From: Nitrosomonas communis
GTDB taxonomy: Bacteria > Pseudomonadota > Gammaproteobacteria > Burkholderiales > Nitrosomonadaceae
NCBI RefSeq assembly: GCF_900114745.1
Contig: NZ_FOUB01000026.1
Location: 1-52,240, forward strand
Length of the DNA stretch: 52,240 bases
Direction of reading: 5' to 3'
The stretch's first letter is position 1, and every line of letters begins with the position of its first letter. The notes beneath the pieces were generated by a model. It made no database searches. It was not told the DNA's origin and saw only the letters and a program-made list of their open reading frames with translations. Of the stretch, positions 46,240-52,240 are shown piece after piece. The translations under genes and the position numbers were made by a program.

Positions 46240-47685
46240 TTATGGCTTCCAGGTTAAATCTAATTCCCGGGCAGCTTTGACGTCATCCAGTTTGCGTAGA
46301 GGCATATCATGCGGAGCACTTTTTACCATTTCTGCTTGCTCCTGAATTTCTACCAGAATTTCCTTCATGGCAGCAGCGAATGCATCTAACGTCTCTTTGG
46401 ACTCTGTTTCGGCAGGTTCAATGAGCAAACACTCGGGAATTAATATTGGAAAATAGGTGGTAGGCGCATGGTAGCCTTTATCCAGGAGTCGTTTAGCTAA
46501 ATTCATCGCAGTAACACCTGTTTTTTCTTTGATCTCTTTCAGTGTGACGATAAATTCATGGCTTGCGCGTCGTGTCGGGAAGGCAATCTCAAAGCCGACT
46601 TTGCTCAATTCTGCCATTAAATAATTGGCGTTGAGCGTGGCGTATTCAGAAACACGGTTCATTCCTTTTGCTCCCAGCAAACGTACATAAACATAAGCCC
46701 GCAGCAATACTCCCGCATTCCCCATATGTGCTGATAATCGACCGATTGTGTGTGGTACATCCTTTTCAGTCAACCAGCGATAGACTCCCTTTTCATAAGC
46801 AACCATAGGTACAGGTAAATAGGGCAGCAAACGCTCGGCGACACCTACTGGGGCCGCGCCAGGACCGCCGCCGCCATGAGGTGTTGAGAAAGTTTTGTGT
46901 AAATTGATATGAATAACATCGAACCCCATATCGCCTGGCTTGACTTTACCGAGTACAGCGTTAAGGTTGGCTCCGTCATAATACAATAACCCACCTGCAT
47001 CATGAACAATACGGCTCATCTCGGAAACATTTTTCTCAAAAACTCCCAAAGTTGAGGGATTAGTCAGCATCAAACCAGCAGTTTGTGGGCCGACAGCTGC
47101 TTTTAATGCAGCCATATCCACATTACCTTCTTTATCTGTGGCTATTTCGACCACTTTGTAGCCACACATAACAGCAGTAGCCGGATTGGTGCCATGCGCA
47201 GCATCAGGCACGATGATTTCCGTGCGTTTTTTGTCGCCACGTGCCTCATGGTAGGCGCGTATCATCATGACCCCAATTAACTCACCTTGCGCACCTGCCA
47301 TAGGTGTCAGGCTAACGCCTGCCATCCCGGTTACATCCTTCAATATTTCCTGCAGTTCATACATGCAAGCAAGAAAGCCTTGTCCTGTGTCTTCGGGCGC
47401 CAAAGGATGTCGTGCCAGAAACTGCGGTAACATCGCGAGCGCATTGCAAGCTCGCGGGTTATATTTCATCGTACAGGAACCCAGCGGGTAAAATTCTGTA
47501 TCGATTGAAAAATTCTTTTGGGAAAGGCGGGTGTAATGACGTACTACATCCATCTCCGAAGCCTCCGGCAGAAGCATAGGCGATTTGCGTAGCAGATTTT
47601 GTGGAATATTCTGTTTTTCTGCTTTGATGGTTGAAAATTGCGAGCGATTACGCCGTCCAGGTCGTGAGTGTTCAAATATCAACAT
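46240..47685 (-). CDS. gcvPB: Glycine dehydrogenase (decarboxylating) subunit 2
   Basis: A 481-residue PLP subunit of the glycine cleavage P-protein in its two-subunit form. It carries [37 protein letters not shown], and the PLP lysine motif [20 protein letters not shown]. It pairs with GcvPA (64-bp gap upstream). Many proteobacteria have a single fused gcvP; here the halves are separate. Confidence 0.95.
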   Translation of the reverse strand: MLIFEHSRPGRRNRSQFSTIKAEKQNIPQNLLRKSPMLLPEASEMDVVRHYTRLSQKNFSIDTEFYPLGSCTMKYNPRACNALAMLPQFLARHPLAPEDTGQGFLACMYELQEILKDVTGMAGVSLTPMAGAQGELIGVMMIRAYHEARGDKKRTEIIVPDAAHGTNPATAVMCGYKVVEIATDKEGNVDMAALKAAVGPQTAGLMLTNPSTLGVFEKNVSEMSRIVHDAGGLLYYDGANLNAVLGKVKPGDMGFDVIHINLHKTFSTPHGGGGPGAAPVGVAERLLPYLPVPMVAYEKGVYRWLTEKDVPHTIGRLSAHMGNAGVLLRAYVYVRLLGAKGMNRVSEYATLNANYLMAELSKVGFEIAFPTRRASHEFIVTLKEIKEKTGVTAMNLAKRLLDKGYHAPTTYFPILIPECLLIEPAETESKETLDAFAAAMKEILVEIQEQAEMVKSAPHDMPLRKLDDVKAARELDLTWKP

Positions 47686-47749
47686 ATGATTTTTACATAA
47701 TTGGAGATTAATTCAAAGCAACTGGAGTTGCATGATAATTGGATCCGAT

Positions 47750-49111
47750 TCATCCGTATTTTTTAAGAATCTTCCCGAGCATTTCGCTGTATTTATTCAA
47801 ATCATCAGCTGTTTTCGTTTCGGTGGCACATACTAGCAAAGCATTATTCAATTCAGGGTAATGCTCTTGCAAGTTTAATCCGCCAAGAATCCGTTGTTCC
47901 TTAAGGGCTTGCAGAATTTCATTAACTGGTCCCGGTAGCGTCAGTGTGACCTCATGAAAACAAGATCCGCTATAGACTCGTTTTACCCCGGGTAATTTCT
48001 CCAATTGCTCTGTTAGCTGTAACATATTAGCATGTGATTGAGCCGCTACCTGCCGTAATCCTTCAGGCCCTAATAAAGACATATAAATGGTTGCTGCTGT
48101 TACCATTAATCCTTGATTAGTACAGATATTCGAGGTGGCTTTGGAGCGACGGATATGTTGTTCGCGTGCTTGTAAAGTCAACACAAAACCTGGTTTATTA
48201 TCCAAATCAACCGTTCGGCCGATGATGCGCCCTGGCATTTGGCGAACCAAGTCATGCTTGCATGTCATAAACCCGAAATAAGGTCCGCCGCTGGAAAGAG
48301 GAATACCCAGAGGTTGACCTTCACCCACTGCAATATCTGCGCCTTGAGCACCCCATTCGCCTGGGGGCACCAGCATCGCAAGCGACATTGGATTCACGAC
48401 AGCAATGACGGATGAATGTTTTTTGTGCGCCCAGTCTGTCATCGCATCGACTTGCTCAAGAACACCAAAGAAATTAGGTTGGGGAATGACGAGTGCAGCA
48501 AAATCTTCTTGGCCAAATGGTTCAAGATGCTCAAGGAGAACCTGTCCTGACTCAGGGCAGAAAGGGATTTCCACCACCTCAATATCCTGGTTTCTGACGA
48601 TAGCGTGCAATACCTTACGGTAAGCAGGATGAACCGTGCGCGGCACCAGAATTCGACGTGATGTCTTATGTTGGCGAACAGCCATCAAAGCAGCCTCAGC
48701 AAGTGCTGTTGCACCGTCATATAGACTTGCGTTTGATACGTCCATACCAGTCAATGAGGCCATCATCGTTTGGTATTCATACAATAATTGGAGCGTACCT
48801 TGGCTTGCTTCAGCTTGATAGGGCGTGTAGGAAGAATAGAATTCACCGCGAGTCGTAATTTGCCAGACTGCTGCAGGAATATGGTGTTCATAGGCGCCAG
48901 CGCCAATGAAGCTGAGATAAAATCCATCAGCTTGCGCGCGCTCCAGCATGAGTCTTGATATCTCCATCTCAGACATGCCTGGGGGTACACGTGTTAATGC
49001 GCCTGTTTTTAGATCAGGAGGAATTTCATCAAATAATTCTTCAATAGAGCTTGCTCCGATACTTGCAAGCATCTCTTTGACATCTTCTTCAGTATGAGGA
49101 ATGAACGGCAT
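47750..49111 (-). CDS. gcvPA: Glycine dehydrogenase (decarboxylating) subunit 1
   Basis: A 453-residue N-terminal-type subunit of the P-protein. It begins [20 protein letters not shown] and contains [40 protein letters not shown] and [20 protein letters not shown], all strong family blocks. With GcvPB it removes CO2 from glycine and loads aminomethyl onto GcvH. It starts 58 bp after gcvH's stop. Confidence 0.95.
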   Translation of the reverse strand: MPFIPHTEEDVKEMLASIGASSIEELFDEIPPDLKTGALTRVPPGMSEMEISRLMLERAQADGFYLSFIGAGAYEHHIPAAVWQITTRGEFYSSYTPYQAEASQGTLQLLYEYQTMMASLTGMDVSNASLYDGATALAEAALMAVRQHKTSRRILVPRTVHPAYRKVLHAIVRNQDIEVVEIPFCPESGQVLLEHLEPFGQEDFAALVIPQPNFFGVLEQVDAMTDWAHKKHSSVIAVVNPMSLAMLVPPGEWGAQGADIAVGEGQPLGIPLSSGGPYFGFMTCKHDLVRQMPGRIIGRTVDLDNKPGFVLTLQAREQHIRRSKATSNICTNQGLMVTAATIYMSLLGPEGLRQVAAQSHANMLQLTEQLEKLPGVKRVYSGSCFHEVTLTLPGPVNEILQALKEQRILGGLNLQEHYPELNNALLVCATETKTADDLNKYSEMLGKILKKYG

Positions 49112-49169
49112 GATTGATAGTATTTAAAAATATTTCATTGCAATGAATCAAAAAGAAAAGAACTGGAAG

Positions 49170-49559
49170 TTAATGTCCTTCGCTTTCCAATGCTTTTTCA
49201 TACCCCTGCGCATCAAGTAAACTTGCTAGGTCAGCAGCATTGTCTGGCTTCAATTTAAATAACCATGCTTGATAGGGATCTTGATTGATTTTTTCTGGTG
49301 AAGATTCCAATTCAGAGTTCACTGCAACAACTTCACCTGCTACAGGAGAATAAACATCGGCGGCAGCTTTGACAGATTCAACCACGACGCACTCCTCTTT
49401 TTGTGCAAGCGTGCGGCCAATTTTTGGTAATTCAACAAATACCATGTCTCCGAGTAATTCTTGAGCGTGCTGGGTGATGCCTACCGTGATTGTGCCATCG
49501 CTTTCGGATTTTACCCATTCATGTGATTTTGTATATTTTAGTTGTGTTGGGATACTCAT
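49170..49559 (-). CDS. gcvH: Glycine cleavage system H protein
   Basis: A 129-residue lipoyl carrier. It starts [20 protein letters not shown] and has [20 protein letters not shown], where the lysine in ESVKA carries lipoate. The ATG at 49557-49559 (MSIPTQ) fits the family; the open frame upstream is non-coding leader. Works with gcvT upstream (40-bp gap) and the split P-protein downstream. Confidence 0.95.
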   Translation of the reverse strand: MSIPTQLKYTKSHEWVKSESDGTITVGITQHAQELLGDMVFVELPKIGRTLAQKEECVVVESVKAAADVYSPVAGEVVAVNSELESSPEKINQDPYQAWLFKLKPDNAADLASLLDAQGYEKALESEGH

Positions 49560-49599
49560 TTTTAACTCCAAAATTAGGAAAATTTTAGTGGTCTCGGGG

Positions 49600-50691
49600 T
49601 CAAACCAAAATTTGACCGTTTCGTACAAATGGATATTTTACGACTTTGGCAGCGAGTTTTTTATCTCGTACCAATACATGAACTTCTTCGCCAATGGCGA
49701 CTTCTGCTGGCAGGCGTGCCAAAGCGATTGATTGATTAAGCGTGGGTGAAAAACCACCACTGGTAATTTCTCCCTCACCATCAGCTTGATCATGGTGCGT
49801 TACCACTTTCTGATGACTACGAAGTACACCTTTATCCAATAATAATAGACCGAATAATTGTCGTTTGGTAGTCGTTTGCAAGAGCGCTTGCTTACCAATA
49901 AAATCCCGCTCGCTTTTCAGATCGACTGTCCAGGCTAATCCTGATTCGAGTGGGTTAGTGGCTTCATCCATGTCCTGACCATAAAGATTCATTCCGGCTT
50001 CTAAACGCAACGTATCGCGCGCACCCAATCCTGCCGGCGCTACACCCGCTGCGTATAGTTTTTTCCAGAAATCCACAGCGTCACTGGCGGGTAAAATAAT
50101 CTCAAAACCATCTTCCCCGGTATAGCCCGTGCGTGCAATAAAATATTGCTCGAATGTTGCTGCTTGGAATTGCTTCAGATTTTCCGTGGCTGCCTGGGAA
50201 CTGGGAATGACTTGCCAGACTTTAACGCGTGCTTTGGGACCTTGTACGGCAATCATTGCCAAGTCACGGCGTGGTTTTATTTCAAGATGAGGTGCGGTTT
50301 TATCACGTTGTGAAGTGATCCATGCAACATCTTTATCTGCAGTACCTGCATTGACTACTAATCGAAACCAGGATTCTGATAAAAAATAGATAATAAGATC
50401 ATCAATGATCCCACCATCAGGATTAAGCATACAGGTATAAAGCGCTTTACCTGATACAGTAAGCTTATCTACATTATTGGCAACCAGTTGTCGCAGAAAA
50501 TGACGAACATTCTCACCTTGAATATCAACAACCAGCATATGTGACACATCGAACATACCTGCATCCTGCCTAACCTTATGGTGTTCTTCTAGTTGTGATC
50601 CATAATGAAGCGGCATATCCCAACCACCAAAATCAACCATTTTTGCGTTCATGTCTCGGTGGGTCTGATTAAGAGGGGTTATTTTTAGCAC
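49600..50691 (-). CDS. gcvT: Aminomethyltransferase (T protein)
   Basis: A 363-residue enzyme that takes the aminomethyl group from GcvH and makes methylene-tetrahydrofolate and ammonia. It opens [20 protein letters not shown] and contains [31 protein letters not shown], and [20 protein letters not shown] with the folate-site aspartate. First gene of gcvT-gcvH-gcvPA-gcvPB, lying directly behind a glycine riboswitch and terminator. Confidence 0.95.
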   Translation of the reverse strand: MLKITPLNQTHRDMNAKMVDFGGWDMPLHYGSQLEEHHKVRQDAGMFDVSHMLVVDIQGENVRHFLRQLVANNVDKLTVSGKALYTCMLNPDGGIIDDLIIYFLSESWFRLVVNAGTADKDVAWITSQRDKTAPHLEIKPRRDLAMIAVQGPKARVKVWQVIPSSQAATENLKQFQAATFEQYFIARTGYTGEDGFEIILPASDAVDFWKKLYAAGVAPAGLGARDTLRLEAGMNLYGQDMDEATNPLESGLAWTVDLKSERDFIGKQALLQTTTKRQLFGLLLLDKGVLRSHQKVVTHHDQADGEGEITSGGFSPTLNQSIALARLPAEVAIGEEVHVLVRDKKLAAKVVKYPFVRNGQILV

Positions 50692-50709
50692 AGATTTTCT
50701 CCCTAAGAT

Positions 50710-50737
50710 AAAAAATGAAGCCTTCTCTTGGACTTCA
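50710..50737 (-). terminator. Leader terminator between riboswitch and gcvT
   Basis: In the transcript, a stem TGAAGTCC/GGCTTCA around AAGAGAA is followed by a T run (50710-50715). It lies directly after the second glycine aptamer and 19 bp before gcvT. This suggests control at the transcription level: glycine binding would favour read-through. Confidence 0.75.
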
Positions 50738-50940
50738 CCCCTCTGTCCTTTTACCTGAGAGTTTTACGGTAGAATTTTGTCCGCGTGCCCCTTCGGTGGC
50801 TGAACTCACAGTTCGGCGCTCTCCAGATTGCCTGTCGCAAGCAGTTTTTTAGTCAATGCTGTTTTTCTTAACTATACCTGAGCGATTCCGGGGGGGTTAC
50901 GCCTTCGGCGGCGCTTAAACAAAGCGCACTCTCCTGCTTG
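50737..50940 (-). promoter_or_regulatory. Tandem glycine riboswitch
   Basis: Two glycine aptamers in series on the minus strand. Aptamer 1 (about 50870-50940) begins GCAGGAGAGTGCGC, has the GCCGCCGAAGGCGTAA hairpin, and ends CGCTCAGGTA. Aptamer 2 (about 50737-50832) begins CTGGAGAGCGCC, has CAGCCACCGAAGGGGCA and ends AACTCTCAGGTAAAAGGACA. The GGAGAG...CCGAAGG...CTCAGGTA order is diagnostic. The linker is about 40 bases. It governs the gcv operon that destroys glycine, so it is expected to switch on with glycine. Confidence 0.95.
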
Positions 50941-50963
50941 GATATATTAAATGGCAGGTCGCC

Positions 50964-50992
50964 ACTATACCTTAGCTAAGTTAGCGAAACAA
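50964..50992 (-). promoter_or_regulatory. Candidate promoter for the gcv operon
   Basis: On the minus strand, TTGTTT (50987-50992) and TATAGT (50964-50969) are separated by 17 bp, a sigma-70-type pair. The predicted start, near 50957, lies about 17 bp ahead of the riboswitch, so the RNA would contain both aptamers. Confidence 0.5.
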
Positions 50993-51418
50993 GATGGTTA
51001 TATGGATCATTCTTTTTTCAGGTATCAAGATATCAAAATATTCTTTCCAGTATGCAACAACATCTCTGAATTTTCTCATACAAAGGAGAATCTAAAGGAA
51101 CAGATAAAGTGCTGTATTAATCAATACATACTGGAAATAAAATACGAAAGGAATTTAGATATTATCTATTATTAGCTATTTACGGCAGATCAATAGTAGT
51201 AAATAAAAAAGTTGTTGAATAGAGACAAATTTACTTATTTCAATTAATATTGAATCATTCATATTTATCATGATATCAATTCTGCAAATGAGCTGGAAAA
51301 AAGTCTTTGCTTTAGCCTTATTAGCCTGCCATCCTGTAGAAATAAAAATTTGCTGAGCTAGTAAATATAAATTGGAATTTGACGAATACTTTCTAAAAAG
51401 GTATATTAGCCGACTTTC
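50993..51418. other. Intergenic region upstream of tRNA genes
   Basis: A+T-rich, with no gene I can support. A 74-codon frame at 50951-51175 runs across the gcv promoter and has no family features. The promoter of the tRNA group must lie near its right end. Confidence 0.4.
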
Positions 51419-51495
51419 CGGGGTGTAGCGTAGCCTGGTAGCGCGCCTGGTTTGGGACCAGGATGTCGGGAGTTCAAATCTCTCCACCCCGACCA
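51419..51495 (+). tRNA. tRNA-Pro (anticodon UGG)
   Basis: A 77-base cloverleaf with acceptor CGGGGTG/CACCCCG, anticodon stem CCTGG/CCAGG around TTTGGGA, T-arm GGGAGTTCAAATCTCTC and encoded ACCA. The anticodon TGG reads proline codons. Confidence 0.97.
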
Positions 51496-51533
51496 GTATA
51501 TTCTGCTGTGTTGGATTAAACCCGGCTTGAGTA

Positions 51534-51610
51534 GTGCCCGTAGCTCAACCGGATAGAGCACCAGCCTTCTAAGCTGGGGGTTACAGGTTCGATTCCTGTC
51601 GGGCACGCCA
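51534..51610 (+). tRNA. tRNA-Arg (anticodon UCU)
   Basis: A 77-base cloverleaf with acceptor GTGCCCG/CGGGCAC, anticodon loop CTTCTAA (anticodon TCT), T-arm ACAGGTTCGATTCCTGT and encoded GCCA. It reads AGA/AGG codons. It lies 38 bp after tRNA-Pro. Confidence 0.97.
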
Positions 51611-51675
51611 AGACTATATCTTTAAATTACAAAAAGTCATTGGTAAAGTGATTAGCATACCGATTTAGAGTAGAT

Positions 51676-51751
51676 GGTGGCTGTAGCTCAGTGGTAGAGT
51701 CCCGGATTGTGATTCCGGTTGTCGTGGGTTCAATCCCCATCAGCCACCCCA
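51676..51751 (+). tRNA. tRNA-His (anticodon GUG)
   Basis: A 76-base cloverleaf including the extra G at position -1 (51676), which faces the discriminator C. The acceptor is GTGGCTG/CAGCCAC, the anticodon loop TTGTGAT (anticodon GTG), and CCA is encoded. Confidence 0.97.
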
Positions 51752-51997
51752 TTAAAATCAAGTAGTTACATCTGTCATTTCACTTTTTAGCCCCACAACA
51801 AGCTAACACTTTCAAAACAAGGCTCTAATCTTCCCAGGAGTAAAACCGCGCCACCGCTCAGGCACAAAAAACATATTGTTGTTTAAATAGTGGCCTCGCA
51901 ATCTTTGCCTAACAAGGCGCTTGTAATCCTACTTTTATTCTTCTCAGATTATTCAGCTTATATTCATATATTCTTCAGTATAAATTTATTGCCATTA
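51752..51997. other. Short spacer between tRNA-His and an insertion sequence
   Basis: No gene or RNA recognised. The left end of the insertion sequence follows directly. Confidence 0.4.
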
Positions 51998-52240
51998 GGG
52001 TCTGTTGACATTTCACATAGGTAGCCACAGATATCCACACGCTATGGCTACCATACTCTCGTAATTTCGCTTCAGTTTGTCGTATCGCGTTGCTATTGCC
52101 CGATACTGTTTTAGCCTGGCAAAAGCATTCTCCACCCAATGCCGATATTTATATAAACCCCAATCCATATCTGCATTACCCTTCAACGAGTTGCGCTTTC
52201 TCGGTATCACAGCCTGAACCCCCTTCTTCGTTATCTGTTC
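51998..52240 (-). mobile_element. IS5-type insertion sequence, end of element
   Basis: The end of the element reads GGGTCTGTTGACATTTCAC next to a TTAG tetranucleotide, a target of the type IS5-group elements prefer. The element contains the C-terminal part of a transposase and runs past the window edge, so its full length and other end cannot be seen. Confidence 0.75.
52013..52240 (-). CDS. IS5-family transposase (C-terminal part)
   Basis: A frame open at the window edge reads EQITKKGVQAVIPRKRNSLK, then DWGLYKYRHWVENAFARLKQ and YRAIATRYDKL, ending GYLWLPM. The YRHWVENAFARLK block with its glutamate is the last acidic catalytic region (Y-R-E type) of IS5-family DDE transposases, and the following R-I-A-T-R-Y-D is typical. 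The stop is 15 bp inside the IS end. The upstream part is outside the window. Confidence 0.88.
   Translation of the reverse strand, partial: EQITKKGVQAVIPRKRNSLKGNADMDWGLYKYRHWVENAFARLKQYRAIATRYDKLKRNYESMVAIACGYLWLPM

Noticed and set aside
50951..51175. 74-codon plus-strand frame after the riboswitch
   Set aside because: It overlaps the gcv promoter, lacks a Shine-Dalgarno and resembles no family.
51176..51606. Two minus-strand open frames over the tRNA genes
   Set aside because: They translate the antisense of tRNA-Pro and tRNA-Arg (for example PDRNRTCNPQLRR), a common false gene call.

Overview
The window looks like a chromosomal segment of a betaproteobacterium, most likely a Nitrosomonas-type ammonia oxidiser. 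This rests on recalled gene content and gene order: a short HisG, a split glycine dehydrogenase (gcvPA/gcvPB), a dihydrolipoyl dehydrogenase with its own lipoyl domain, an alginate-export-type porin beside a sulfate-binding protein, an AtpR-type ATPase subunit and divergent fur/bamE. No marker in the window proves the genus.

Layout. 1-2.2 kb (minus strand): a small DUF2292 protein, an outer-membrane porin and the start of a periplasmic sulfate-binding protein, probably a sulfate uptake operon leaving the window. 2.7-14.6 kb: an accessory island. Module I is a SIR2-like/TIR protein followed 3 bp later by a large nSTAND1 NTPase with about 13 WD40 repeats. Module II is a SLATT-type membrane protein, a TIR-like protein, an overlapping pYEATS-TIR protein, and a protein joining a deoxyribosyltransferase/TIR-like domain to a TPR-S (TRAFs-binding, DUF4071-like) region. 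These families are known from NAD/nucleotide-based conflict systems. The island also holds a periplasmic protein, a tandem pair of duplicated lipoproteins, and repeat elements. 15-21 kb: envelope proteases (HtpX-like, DegS/HtrA-like), a DUF2147 protein, an orphan N-ATPase AtpR and an HDOD-REC-GGDEF signalling protein. 21-29 kb: housekeeping genes (greB, hisD, hisG, sodB, exbD; divergent purE-purK-purC; a TauE-type permease; an EVE protein).

29-32.3 kb is a decaying stretch: an internally deleted LuxR regulator, a DUF4124 remnant, a frameshifted lipoprotein and a thiopurine methyltransferase with an early stop codon. 32.4-36 kb holds a cardiolipin-synthase-like lipoprotein, an intact DUF4124 protein and two small, probably membrane-associated ORFs next to a 141-bp mobile-type element. 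36-45 kb is housekeeping again (proA, lpd, a LysR regulator, fur, bamE, dapB, apaH, plsC). 45-51 kb is a PfkB-family kinase and the glycine cleavage operon gcvT-gcvH-gcvPA-gcvPB, preceded by a promoter, a tandem glycine riboswitch and a leader terminator. The window ends with tRNA-Pro(UGG), tRNA-Arg(UCU), tRNA-His(GUG) and the end of an IS5-type insertion sequence.

A family of seven ~101-bp MITE-like repeats (ends TTCCATTT...AAATGGAA) is scattered through the window. Three copies separate the Module II genes and two flank the orphan atpR gene. All functional calls come from reading the translated sequence; no database search was run.
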